A stretch of DNA of 64,000 nucleotides, taken from Emiliania huxleyi CCMP1516. Lineage: Eukaryota > Haptophyta > Isochrysidales > Noelaerhabdaceae. The position numbers were made by a program, and so were the translations under genes. The notes under the pieces are model-generated. The model had not been told where the DNA came from. It saw only the letters and a program-made list of their open reading frames with translations, and made no database searches. Location of the stretch: positions 2,166 through 66,165 of the forward strand of contig NW_005197576.1 of NCBI RefSeq assembly GCF_000372725.1. Direction: 5' to 3'. Positions within the stretch are counted from its first letter, which is position 1; the number at the start of each line of letters is the position of its first letter. Shown here in pieces: positions 39,675 to 49,632 of this stretch.

Positions 39675-41441
39675 TCAGCATTTTACAGGACTCTCCGCCG
39701 CCGGGCTTGCACGGAGATTCTGCCGCACCACTGAGCCACGTCGCAGCCGCTGTATGAAGACTGCAGCTCGGCGGTGGGCGCGGGACGCACGCCGCACCGC
39801 CGCGGCCCCGTCCAGCCTCGGCGAGTTAAGGCTTGCTCGCGGTGGCCTCAGCGCAGCCTCAACGCGCCGCGCGTCGGCACTCGTCAAAGGGTGGTGGGGC
39901 CACGGGTGCGGGCAATCAGACACGTACTGCCACTCGCCGGCTCCGTAGACGCGAGTCAACAAGTCCGCCAGCCCAGGCACACGTGCCCGCACCTCGACGC
40001 GTGTGCGCAGTCCGCAGTTCACGTCCCTCCGTGCGTTGGCGCCGAACCAAGCCTGTGATGCTTCCGCCCAGAACTCGTCGGGGTTCTGCAGCATATAGGT
40101 GGAGCTTGCCTCGCCGAGATACCCCAACTCGCCACGGCGCTTGTCGTCTGTCGCCGCCTCGTACAGCTTGTCCACCTCGTCGTGCTGCTCTTCGGTGAGG
40201 CCAAGATTCATGATGCCGTGAGCAAACTCGTGCACAAGAATGCTCTCCTCCCCGAAGCCGTCCTCTGCTAGCATAAGCAGGTTCTCCTCTCCGACGCTGG
40301 TGCAGGCGCACCCCGGTTGGCCGCCGACACCGCGGCAGCCTGCGTCGAACGATCGGCCGTCAAAAGTGTCCCTGCGTCTCAAAAACCGATGAGCTGGAAT
40401 GTCGGAGGTGCGTTGCTCGACGCCAATCACGCCAATGCACGCCTCGCCCTTGCAAAGGCGCTCCCTCAAGGGCAAGGGCGTGAGCAGCAACATTTGGCTG
40501 GCAACGTGCGCCGCAATCCGAATTGCCTCGTCAGTGACGCAGGGATACGCGCCAATCGGAAGCGGCAGCACCGCGGTGGCATCCGGCGGCACGACTGCAA
40601 GCGCAATCATGTCGAGAGTCAGGCGGTGGTCCAGGTAGTCCGTCACAGGCGGAAGCGTGTCTTCAGGCCGCACCGCCTCCTTTGTTGCCGGGAGCAACTC
40701 GATGTATTTGCCTAACCACTGCGGGCGCTCGACGACGAACGTTTGCCACGCAGGGTCGTCGTTGCCCAGGGTCGCGCTCTTGAAAAACACACAGCGCTCG
40801 CCCTCGAACTCCGCTTCCTTGCCCTCAAAGGTGAAGCCAAGGCAGCCGTCAGTCCTCACCGCGAGTGCCTTGGCTGCCTCAAAGCCGCACTCGCGCGCAA
40901 AGATGGTATTTCCTGCTCCAATTGCACCGCGGCGGTGGTTGCAGAGCCGTGTAGGACCTCCTTCGATCAGCCAGGTTTGCCAAGCAGGGTCATCGTTGCC
41001 GCCGGCCGAGCTCTTGAAGTACACGAACTTTTTCCCGGTGAAAGTGGCGTTGCATTCAATGGTGAATCCAACGCAGCCTTCGGTGAGTATCGCCACGGCC
41101 TTGGCCTCATCCAGCGTGCATTCGCGCGCCGCGAGATCGTTCCCGCCAGAGAGTGCGCCCGCCTTGCAATTCCACGCTGGTTCCTCCATGCGTACGAGCG
41201 TGTAAGAGTCGACCGTCGGCCGACGCGGACGCACGCAGAAATGGAGACCAAGCGCGCTGGGATGGGTGCCGGTGGCGTTGTGACGCTGCTCCTGGTAGCC
41301 GCCTTCACGGGGTTCGCGCTCTACAAGGACTGGAAGCGTGCGCTCCCTCTGGTCGGCATCGAGCTGATGTGCCTCTCGTGCCTGCGACGAGCCAGCATGG
41401 CTCGTCGCTCGACGGCAGCCTGCCCAGTATGCTCTTGGCAT
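39675..41441 (-). CDS. Zinc metalloprotease (HEFAH) with two Cys-containing repeat domains
   Basis: The frame is open from the ATG at 41441; a later ATG at 41189 may be the true start since the first 85 residues are low in protein character. Two similar domains of about 75 residues come first (NCKAGALSGGNDLAARECTL and LCNHRRGAIGAGNTIFAREC, each with an A-K-A ... G(C)-GFT pattern and ending DDPAWQTW or DDPAWQTF). Then comes a gluzincin-type protease domain with the zinc motif HEFAHGIMNL (about 40230) and, downstream, NPDEFWAEASQAWFG, where a Glu could be the third zinc ligand. The C-terminus is basic. Catalytic His-Glu-His are all present. It may be extracellular, but no signal peptide is visible, so an upstream exon may be missing. 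Substrate unknown. Confidence 0.65.
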   Translation of the reverse strand: MPRAYWAGCRRATSHAGSSQAREAHQLDADQRERTLPVLVEREPREGGYQEQRHNATGTHPSALGLHFCVRPRRPTVDSYTLVRMEEPAWNCKAGALSGGNDLAARECTLDEAKAVAILTEGCVGFTIECNATFTGKKFVYFKSSAGGNDDPAWQTWLIEGGPTRLCNHRRGAIGAGNTIFARECGFEAAKALAVRTDGCLGFTFEGKEAEFEGERCVFFKSATLGNDDPAWQTFVVERPQWLGKYIELLPATKEAVRPEDTLPPVTDYLDHRLTLDMIALAVVPPDATAVLPLPIGAYPCVTDEAIRIAAHVASQMLLLTPLPLRERLCKGEACIGVIGVEQRTSDIPAHRFLRRRDTFDGRSFDAGCRGVGGQPGCACTSVGEENLLMLAEDGFGEESILVHEFAHGIMNLGLTEEQHDEVDKLYEAATDDKRRGELGYLGEASSTYMLQNPDEFWAEASQAWFGANARRDVNCGLRTRVEVRARVPGLADLLTRVYGAGEWQYVSDCPHPWPHHPLTSADARRVEAALRPPRASLNSPRLDGAAAVRRASRAHRRAAVFIQRLRRGSVVRQNLRASPAAESPVKC

Positions 41442-41450
41442 TCTGTACAA

Positions 41451-42654
41451 CCTCGCCAGGCTCTCTGAGAAGGCCTGCAGGGCCGGCGCGGACCGCCTCG
41501 GGCGCGATGGCCCTCCTCAGTACCTACCTCTTCGATGCCTGTCGGCTCTCCAATCTCGTCGCCGACGGCAGGCCCGCATGGCGCGCTGCTCGATGGCAGC
41601 CTGCTCAGTACGCCTTGGACAGTGACTTCTGCCTCGCTGCTCTTGCCGCCTCTCGGATACTCGGCCATTCCAACGGCCAGGCCGCTCGCTTAAGGCTGAT
41701 TGGCTAGACGAGCGGTCTACCTCCAACGGGGCGGTCTGGATCACGGGGATGACATCCTGCCTCCCGGCACGCCGGGAGGAGGTGGTTGCTCCGCCGCCGG
41801 ACCGCCCTCTCCACCACCCTCGCCCAGGGATCTACAACGCTGTCTTAAGGTCCGACCTGTGGGCTCTGTCTGCGCTCGGCACCGGGCACCGCCTCGGTAT
41901 ACAAAATGGGCCTGTGGGCGGACCCTCACAGATCACAGATCACAACACAAACTCTCTCTCTGAATACAAAGAGTCGCAGTGCGCAGCATCACCAAGAACG
42001 TTCGCCGGGGGCGAGACGAGGCCTAGGCTCAAAATAGGCTAACCGGAGGAAAGAAAGCTTTGGACAAAGGAGAAACCGGCGACGCGGAGAAGGTAAAGAA
42101 AGAAAGAAAGAAAACGGACAACCCAAGGGAGGGATGGGAGAACGGCACGCCGCCACCACACAGGGATTTTAAGGGGAGAAGGTGGAGATGGTTACTGTGC
42201 CGTACCAAAGTCTGTGCAACTGTGAACAGCAGCTCCTGACCACGGCGCCGCAGGCGCCTGTTGATAGGTCCAGGTGATAGCCCTGGATGGGCAATGCATA
42301 CGCCTCACTGGGCCTCAGATCCCCCGACCGCGTCCCGGTGCTCTGTGGTCGGATTTGTGACGCCGCCGCACCGCGCCGCGGCCGGGGGCCCTCCGGAGGC
42401 CGAGGATGGCCGTGACGGACCGGGACGAGCTCTGGGAGGTTCAGTGTCAGTCAGTGTATATATTGTAGAGACTAACCATGTGCACAATATCTCTCAGTCT
42501 AGCTAAGCCTGGGAAGGCGATGCCGGGGCCGTACAGCAGCTTGATGGTGCTTCGCCGGCGTGCGTCCCGGAGCGGTGCCGGACGGGCGGTCCGTGGGACA
42601 AAATCGGGGGACAACGCCGACTTCGCTCTGATTCGACTTTTGACTTCAAACAAA
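41451..42654. other. Intergenic with internal duplications and a dispersed repeat
   Basis: Around 41400-41620, the phrase GCTCGATGGCAGCCTGCTCAGTA and near copies recur, so the region is partly built of diverged direct repeats. A copy of the AAAGAAAG-linked repeat lies at 42095-42181. A plus-strand frame at about 41240 with one hydrophobic segment is not convincing. Confidence 0.5.
42095..42181 (+). repeat. Dispersed AAAGAAAG-linked repeat, copy 2
   Basis: Matches 13001-13081 closely, including GGGAGGGATGGGAG and CGCCGCCACCACACAGGGATTTTA. Confidence 0.9.
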
Positions 42655-42693
42655 GCCTACCGCACGCGCCGCGACGCGGCGCGTGCGGTAGGC
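42655..42693. repeat. Perfect 18-bp hairpin with 3-nt loop
   Basis: Arms 42655-42672 (GCCTACCGCACGCGCCGC) and 42676-42693 are exact reverse complements around the loop GAC. Confidence 0.97.
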
Positions 42694-42760
42694 ACTCGGG
42701 ATTTTACCAGATCGGCGTGTTCACGCCGGGATCGTGTGCCCGACACTTTAGCCAAGTAGA

Positions 42761-42848
42761 GTAGGATTCCTAGTCCAAATGAAAATTCTGCGGTGGGCGG
42801 AAGGTCCCAGGGACTCGAGTACGGACTCCGCCGGACTAGGAATCCTAC
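42761..42848. repeat. 16-bp inverted repeats around 56 bp, just before the J-protein gene
   Basis: GTAGGATTCCTAGTCC at 42761-42776 and its exact complement at 42833-42848, ending 14 bp before the start codon. It could be a tiny MITE-like insertion or a regulatory stem in the 5' UTR. Confidence 0.9.
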
Positions 42849-42862
42849 CTAGGTAGCTAGCG

Positions 42863-43516
42863 ATGGCGAGGCTCGGCTCCGTCGACTTCTACAGCCTGCT
42901 CGGGCTGGAGCGCGACGCGTCGGGCGAAGACATCTCGCGCGCTTTCAAGCGGCTTGCGAAGCTGCACCACCCTGACCGCAACCCCGACGACGCGGCGGCC
43001 GCAGCCGCTCGATTTGCCGCGATCCAGGAGGCCCACGAGTGCTTGAGCGTGGCCGAGAGGCGGCTCTGCTTCGACGAGGCTCGCGCGCTTTGGCTCGACA
43101 GCCAGCTGGGATGGGAGGAGGTGCTCCTGCGAGACCGCCAGAAGCGCGTGGCGGCCGAGAGCGAGGCGGAGGCGGAGGCGGAACAGAACCGCGAAGCGCG
43201 GCGAGCGGCGCAGCATGAGGCAGCGGAGGCGGAAGTGCTGGCCAAGGCCAAGGCCAAGGCCAAGAGGGTGGAAGCGGAGCGGGTGGCGGCCGCGGAGCAG
43301 GCGGCTGCAGAGGGCGACTCGCTCAAGGCCAAGCGGCAGCGCAGGCGCGAGGCCAAGGCCAAGGCCGCAGCAGCTGCAGCAGCTGGCCCGGGGCCCTCTC
43401 CCGCCGTGAACACGCCCTGTGCCGAGGAGGCCAGTCAAATTAGCGCTCCGTCGAATGGGAATGGGGATACAGAGAGCGGAGAGAGCGCAGCTTCTGTTCC
43501 GCAGGAGAGAGACTGA
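42863..43516 (+). CDS. J-domain (DnaJ/Hsp40) protein
   Basis: 217 residues, intronless. N-terminal J domain: VDFYSLLGLERDASGEDISR, AFKRLAKLHHPDRNPD with the HPD motif that stimulates Hsp70 ATPase, and RFAAIQEAHECLS. After about residue 75 there is a long Ala/Glu/Lys/Arg-rich helix (AEAEAEQNREARRAA, KAKAKAKR), then a disordered Ser/Glu tail. There is no G/F region, zinc-binding domain or client-binding fold, so it is a class C J-protein. The charged coiled coil is similar to nuclear or spliceosomal J-proteins, which is an inference. Confidence 0.88.
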   Translation: MARLGSVDFYSLLGLERDASGEDISRAFKRLAKLHHPDRNPDDAAAAAARFAAIQEAHECLSVAERRLCFDEARALWLDSQLGWEEVLLRDRQKRVAAESEAEAEAEQNREARRAAQHEAAEAEVLAKAKAKAKRVEAERVAAAEQAAAEGDSLKAKRQRRREAKAKAAAAAAAGPGPSPAVNTPCAEEASQISAPSNGNGDTESGESAASVPQERD

Positions 43517-43873
43517 GTGCCCGCCACAGAGTCCCGCGGCAAAAGCTTAGTCGTGTGAGACCGCAGACCGGAAGCTTCAAAAAATCGAGTACCTACAATC
43601 AAACACATAGGCCCCGGCGTCCCGCAGCGCGGGCGGCAGCGCTTCGCCGCGCGCTTGCGCGTGTGCTCGAAGTGTCCCGTGGGTGCGGCTTGAATCCTCT
43701 CGCTAGAGCCCGTAGAGGGGTTGTGTCACGCATGTGTGTGTGACGCGCTGCATGTGGCGGCTGGTGGTGGTGCGCAGTGTGTGGGGGAGGGCGGAGGCGA
43801 GAGTCGTATCCCACACTCGCCACACTGACACACCACAAGACACCTCCGGAGCAAGCGAGCACGCGATAGTCAC
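43517..43873. other. Intergenic between convergent genes
   Basis: GC-rich and CA-rich sequence; no gene seen. Confidence 0.5.
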
Positions 43874-45022
43874 TCACGTCTCAAGTTGCGCGAAGCCTGG
43901 GGCCCGCATGCGGACGCTTGCATGGCAGGCCGAGTCGTCGTCACGCCTCCCACCACCAATGAGGCGGGCGACTTCAGCCGCGTGGTCGGATACGCTGAGC
44001 GTGCGGGAGCCGAGAAACAGCCGCTGCAAGACCCGCTGGTGCTGGTCACGATAATCAGCGCCAGATCGGTTGATGCGCGCGGACCGCTCAAGGTTGGTTT
44101 CACCCTCCGCGGTGGCGCGCAGGATGTTTGAGGAGAGCAGGGCGGCGCAGCAGCACACGACGGTAGAGACGGCGCCGAGGATGCAGATTCCGCCGAGTCG
44201 CGTTCCGACAAGAAAGGCGGCGCCCTTTGGGAGCACAAAGAGGGGGTTGGAGTCGAACAGCAACTGGGCGAGGTCGACGGGGTCGTGCACATTCGCGATC
44301 GACCGTGCGAAGCTGGAGGATGGAGCCAAGGGGAAGGCGTCAGCTAAAATACATCTGGATGCGGATGCAGTGCAGCGGGAAGCAAACCCCGAGGCTGTGC
44401 TGAGCAGGGTCGGTAACGCGAGAAGGAGAGCGTAGACGGCAACATACCCTGTCCCGGCGACAATGGAAGTGAGGAAGCGGGCCATGTACGTCACGTTCCC
44501 AGCTCCGACGCAATTATGCATGAACGCGCAATGGTGGTCAAGCTTGAGGATGCACGTCCCACACCTAATCGAGCGACACGCGTACGAGACTGGCTGTCTC
44601 AGCAGGCTGGGCAGGGCGGTGGGACGGGAAATGAGTCAGCGGCGCCTCGAGCAGTGGTGTGCCCGCATGGGCTTGAGGTTATCGCACTTGTCGCACCATG
44701 GCAACAAGGACTCAATGTGCGACGGTTTGGCTGCCAGAGGCGCAACCAGTTTCGCCCAAGTGGTGCGGCTTAGTGTTGGAATGCGACCAGGGTCACTCCA
44801 TGCTGTCAACCAGAAGTGATAAACCACATTCAGAGAGAGTGCGACTGAGATACTCCACACCGCGCCAAAGCTGCACGCAGAGTAACCAACCGACACGCTG
44901 GGCAACGCCCAGAGCAGCCCCGTGCCAATGATTGCGAGCGTCAATGCGAAGCTGCCGGCATGAAGAAGAAGTTCACGGTATCGCCTAGCGCGGCTACCTG
45001 GGCCGGATTGAGTGCCGGTCAT
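43874..45022 (-). CDS. DHHC-type protein S-palmitoyltransferase
   Basis: Two exons, 45022-44646 and 44564-43874, with an 81-nt GC-AG intron inside the catalytic domain. Exon 1 has two membrane helices and ends in WCDKCDNLKPMRAHHCSR. Exon 2 starts CGTCILKLDHHCAFMHNCVG, so joining restores the full cysteine-rich DHHC domain with the catalytic Asp-His-His-Cys. Two more membrane helices follow (SIVAGTGYVAVYALLLALPT and GGICILGAVSTVVCCCAALL), then a cytosolic tail with NLERSARINR. DHHC enzymes attach palmitate to protein cysteines at the Golgi, ER or plasma membrane. Length is about 355 residues, normal for the family. CAFMHNCVG differs slightly from the commonest CPWVNNCVG. Confidence 0.88.
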
Positions 45023-45531
45023 AACCGGGCGCGCCAAGACCTCTGTTTGTCGCGAATGCGTTCACAGCCTCGTTTGAGAAGAAGACGTCCTATGGCGCTG
45101 CGCGCTGGTCTATGATAGGTTGAGGTGCGAACCCTCTGGGAGGTTCTGGGGATGGGGGGGACACAGATAGGTTGATAAGAATTTTACAACAAAACTCCCT
45201 CGCACAACACTGGGCACGGGACGTATGGTTCTTGCACTTGTGCAAGATTGGGCGTCTTCTGCCGCAGTCCCTTTGATGGGAGGCCCCAGGGTGGGGGCCA
45301 CCTCGAACCCCCGGCCAGGGATTCGAGCGGAGGGTGCCCCGGATTCATCTATCCGTTGGGCCCCGGTACATTCATTAGAACTGATCACTTACGTTGCGCA
45401 GCAGCCGTCCCTTCGCCGACTGGACGGCAGTGCGCTGCGTCGTCGCTCTGTCGTGCACGCTCTCGTGCCTCGTTGTTGTGACACGGGAGTAGAGTCGAGA
45501 GGTAGCCCTCGACGAGACGACCGGCGCTGCG
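45023..45531. other. Intergenic with a dispersed segment
   Basis: CAACACTGGGCACGGGAC at about 45201-45218 is the inverted form of a piece at about 15571-15590. No gene seen. Confidence 0.5.
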
Positions 45532-45960
45532 ATGCCAGACCTCACTGCCGCCGAGCTCAGCATTCCGGCCGAGCAGCACCCCGATCCCGCAAAGCCACTG
45601 GTGATACCCGTCGACTCAACAGTGGTGGGCTCTACCCTGCGCTTCATTCCGTGGTCTGTGGTGGGCAATCCGGCCTTCCTCCAGCTGCCCCCTCCTCCTC
45701 CGGGGATGCAACCGTCGTGGGTCCAGATTCCGCAGTGGGTCGCCATCAGTGCGCTGCTCCCCTTCAGTGAGCCCGAGCCCGCTGTGGCCACCCACTTTGA
45801 CAGGCTCAGCGTCTTGCGGCTGGCCGTATTGGCCGCAGCTTGGCGCCGCATCCTGAATTTTCTTCTCAACAACAAGGTTGGGCGTGCCGTGTGCGTGTTC
45901 ATCAACAGCCGGACGCGGCAGTTTCGCGGCAAGCCTAGGTACCACGGTCCACGGTCATGA
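45532..45960 (+). CDS. Possible small protein, doubtful
   Basis: 142-residue frame with a proline run (QLPPPPPGMQPSWVQIP) and a helical Arg/Leu C-terminus (LSVLRLAVLAAAWRRILNFL). No homologue is recognised, and it may be a chance frame or a fragment of a repeat. Confidence 0.3.
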   Translation: MPDLTAAELSIPAEQHPDPAKPLVIPVDSTVVGSTLRFIPWSVVGNPAFLQLPPPPPGMQPSWVQIPQWVAISALLPFSEPEPAVATHFDRLSVLRLAVLAAAWRRILNFLLNNKVGRAVCVFINSRTRQFRGKPRYHGPRS

Positions 45961-46096
45961 AGCGCCGGCCGGTTTCATTTGTCACGACGGTCACCCAGGG
46001 TTTTGGCAAACACGAACTCACGTGTATCTCTAAGAGTCCGCTCGAATTCTCTTTTCGTGTGTATCTGTGTTGGTGCCAGTGCGCGCCAGTCCCTTG

Positions 46097-46158
46097 CAAA
46101 GAAAGAAAGAAAGAAAACAGACAACCCAAGGGAGGGAATGGAATGGGAGGACGGCACC
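46097..46158 (+). repeat. Dispersed AAAGAAAG-linked repeat, copy 3 (short)
   Basis: AAAGAAAGAAAGAAAGAAAACAGACAACCC, GGGAGGGAATGGAATGGGAGGACGGCAC; the CACACAGGG part of copies 1-2 is missing. Confidence 0.85.
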
Positions 46159-46241
46159 CTTGCCCATCGAGGGACGCGGCGTCGAAAATTCTCTTTTCGA
46201 AAGGAGGTAGAGCCCGCCGCACGCGCCGGCGCTGCCATCGA

Positions 46242-47895
46242 ATGCACGCTGCCTCCGGCGTCCTTCTGGTCGACCGGCACATTGAAAAGAACGGTGGCAC
46301 CTCCTTCCGATCGGTGCTGACGCAGGCTGAGCGTGCTGGCCACTGCATGTACTGGGGCTTCTCACAAAACTCGGCCGCATGGAACTCCACTGTGCACGCG
46401 CTCCTTCGACTCTCGCCCGAGGCGCCGCCTCCCCGGCTGTGCATCGAGGCGCACAGCTACATCGACTACGGCATTCCTTGGCGGAGGCGGCTGCGCCAGC
46501 TCGTGGCGCTGCGGAGGGTGTGGCGAGAGCGGAGCGTGCCGATGAAAATGCTCCTGACTGTGCGCTTTCGGAGTCCGCTCGACTACTACCTCTCCTTCTT
46601 CACGTGGATCGTCGCCGCTCGGCAGGCGCGAGATGGCAGGCGCTTCGGGCACAACTTTTCGCAGTGGGTCGCGGTGTCGCCCAACCTGCAGGCAGAGATC
46701 CTGCTCTACTCGCGCTCGGCCAACACCGCCGCGTATTGCCCACTCGTGCATGAGGAGCGGACGGCGTGGGCGGCGCGGTGGCGAGGAGGAGACCACAACG
46801 CGACGGCGCGGGCGGCCGCTGCGTGGCGGTCGCTGCGGTCGTACGACGTGGTCGGCACGACCGAGCGCTTCGACGAGAGCGCTCTGCTGGTGCTGCGCCG
46901 GCTCGGCTGGGGAGAGGAGGCGCCCCCCACCTCCGTGCCTCGGCCTGCCCTGGTCTGCGGCGATGCGCTTCGCCGCCCTCCCACCCCGCCACCTCTCTGC
47001 ACGCCAGGTCGCCCTCAGCGCCGCCGCGACGGTGCAGCCCGGCTGCATGCGGGGCGAGCCAGCGACGGAGAGCAACTGGTGGTGCTACCTGCGGGGCGCG
47101 TCGAGGCGCGACGAGCGGAGACGCATCCTGAGGAGAGTGTGCCCGGACATGGGCGAGTGCGCCGCGCTGATGCGGCGGTACGCGCCCGTCGACTCGCTCC
47201 TGTACCGCGAGGCCAGCCGCCGCCTCAACGCGTCGATCGCCGAAGCGGGGCCCGGTTTCCTCGCAGAGCTGGCGGCGCTCAAGGGGCGGGGAGGCGTGTG
47301 GGGCGAGGCGAGGCGGGGCGAGGCGGGGCGGGCAGGCCGCAGAGACGCCTGCCACTGGGTGCGCCGGCCCGGCGGCTGCGCCTCGCCAGCCCGCCGCCGC
47401 CTCGCCGAGCTCCTCCGGCCCCGCGCGCGAGGCGGCGCCAAGGCGGCCCTCGCCTTGGAGCCGCCGCTCTCTTCCCTCTCTCAGGCGGGACGCGCCGCGG
47501 GAGTAGGCGGACGCCGGCTGCTCCGACTACGAGGGCAAGTGGGCGCACGCCGCCGAGCAGAACTTCTCCTCTCCGCGCGCCTGCTTCGTGGCGGACCAGG
47601 CGGTGATGGGGCCCGTCTGGAGGCAGCACGGGCAGCTGGAGCCGGCAGGGGTGAGCCGCGCCGCCGCCCGCACCCGCGCCGAGCCAGCCTGCTCGGGCCC
47701 GCTGTGATCGCCCAGAGCTCCCTGCTCTCGTAGGTGCGGGACTTCGTTCGGCGGCACCACACTGCAGAGCCGGGCCGGGGCGTCGTGCGGCGAGGACAGG
47801 GAGGCGAGGGAGGGAGGCGCAGCACGGGGAGGCTTGGCGCCTCCTTGGATGCAGCTGCGGCCCTTTGGCACAGACGCCCAGGAAGAGCAATCTGA
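46242..47895 (+). CDS. Sulfotransferase-family protein, multi-exon
   Basis: From the ATG at 46242: VDRHIEKNGGTSFRSVL is the sulfotransferase 5' PAPS-binding loop; TVRFRSPLDYYLSFFTW is the second motif (Arg and Ser contact the 3' phosphate); VVGTTERFDESALLVLRRLG is typical of the carbohydrate sulfotransferase group. Later parts are in other frames: ATESNWWCYLRGASRRDERR and AALMRRYAPVDSLLYREASR (47015-47280), then a Cys-containing exon (ADAGCSDYEGKWAHAAEQNF, 47515-47640), and a last exon ending at 47895. These enzymes add sulfate to Golgi glycans. No signal anchor is seen before 46242, so an upstream exon may be missing. Intron limits are approximate. Confidence 0.7.
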
Positions 47896-49632
47896 AGCAC
47901 GCTGGACGCGCTTACTCTTCCGACGCTCTCTCCGGTTCTCATTTTGCGGACTTTTTCTGATCGTCTCTCTCCACGGCCACGCCGGCGCGCTGTCCGCACG
48001 GCGTGTCCGCAGCGCACACACCGCGGCATCACGATCACCCCGAATCAGAGCATTGTCATGGCAAATGTGTGGCGCCAGCACGAAACCCTGCGGCCAGTGA
48101 GCAGTGTGGGTCTGTTGTGGTGTACGTATATTCGGGGGTTTTGAGTATGAGCCCCTCTCGCTGAGAAAATCGGCTTCGTTTGGTCACAACAGGGCCGCCG
48201 AGAGAGACAGAGAGGCGCTGCCAATCGACGGCCGTGCGGTGCGGGCCCGAGCCCCGCGTATCGAGTGACCAAGCAGAGGTTGCGGCGCCAGGCCAGCCCG
48301 CGCCAGGCCGGCCCGTGACCTGCGAATTCACGGAGTGCACGGCACATGGATCTTTTGCAGCTTTCTCTGTATTCGAGCGTTCGCCGCCACTCGAGTTTGC
48401 CGGTCCTGAGGTGAGGCGAGTCGTGGTAGATCAGCCCTCTCTCCGCTCTATTAAGTGCTCTCGCGGTAGATGTGTTCTGGCGGCGCCTGGGACGCATCGT
48501 ATAGGACCCGCGCGGAGGCCGGATCGACAGCGTGCCATACATCGCTTCAGCTCAAACTCGGCTGCATCGCAGGCGCCAGAATAAGATTTACGCGGATAGC
48601 ACTGGCTTGGCATCAGCCCGAGCTCGCGTTTACACCGATGCAGCGCGTCGAGAGTATTGGTGCACGCACGGGCAGGGCCCGAGTCCCTGCGGAGGATCGA
48701 ACGCGACATCACAAGTGCTCCACCCCGGGGGGGTGTGGGTGGGTGGCGGGGGGGGGGGGGCAAGTCGCCACAACGAGCTCGGTTCTCCCCGGGCCGAGAG
48801 TCTGCAAAGGGATATGAGAGAGACTATGGAACGGGTTGGGTTAGGGTGGTTTAGCGCCCCCTAACCCAGGGCGGTTTAGCGCCGTTTAGCCTACTGTATG
48901 GTCCTGCGGCGTGGTCGTTGTGAAGCGAAGTTGGCACGACCACCGCCCTGCTTCGCAGACCGGGCAAGGAGGGGCCTGCTCCCGTTCCGCGAGGAACAGG
49001 AGGTTTCCCCCCCCTCCCCCGGCCTGAGCAGCGGCGGATGGAAGGCAGCCCCTTGAGTCGAGGGCGGCGCGACCATTGCCCTGCTCCAAAGACCAGAGGC
49101 CGAGGTCAGTGCAGATGTTCGCGTCGCCCCGCTCCGCCCCGCCCGCCGCCGCGCCACGCCGCCGCCTCGCGCAGCCGCCGCGCCGCGCCCCGCCCCGTGA
49201 TTAATAATTAAGAAAGGTGAAGCCTTGTGTCATCTCAAAAAGAGAAACTTACGGGCGTCTGGGGGGCGCCCGACTGAGGTGACCGCTCCTGCACGCCCCC
49301 GGGCGCTCGCCTCACCGTGCCTCGCCTCTGCAGCCCTTCTCGCCGCTGCCCCGCCTCCCGACCCATCATGCGCCGCCCCGCCGGCCGGCGCGGGCACCAC
49401 CCCACCCCTTGCGCGCCCGCCGCTGCCACTCGCTCTCCGGACCACCCCCTCCCGAATCCCCCACCCCCCGAACACCCCTCTCCCGCCCTACATCCAAACC
49501 CGGCCGCCGCAAGCGCACTCGCCGCCGATGCAAGCGCCGCCACTCGCTGCACGCCCCGGGGGGCGAACGGCCGCTCTTGCTGCGTCGCTGCCCTTTCGCC
49601 GCTCGAGCCCCCTCGCCCGCCGTCATAGATCC
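47896..49632. other. Intergenic, 1.7 kb
   Basis: Mixed sequence with a G-run near 48748-48762, a telomere-like GGGTTAGGGTGG at about 48837, inverted GGCGGTTTAGCG pieces near 48849-48891, and a CCGCC-rich block (49130-49196). The last 400 bp are the 5' region of Rpn10. No gene supported. Confidence 0.5.

Noticed and set aside
41240..41468. Plus-strand frame with a hydrophobic segment starting METKRAGMG
   Set aside because: It lies antisense to the metalloprotease N-terminal frame and no continuation exon was found; kept as a possibility only.
48830..48860. Interstitial telomere
   Set aside because: Only one or two TTAGGG-like units (GGGTTAGGGTGG); not an array.
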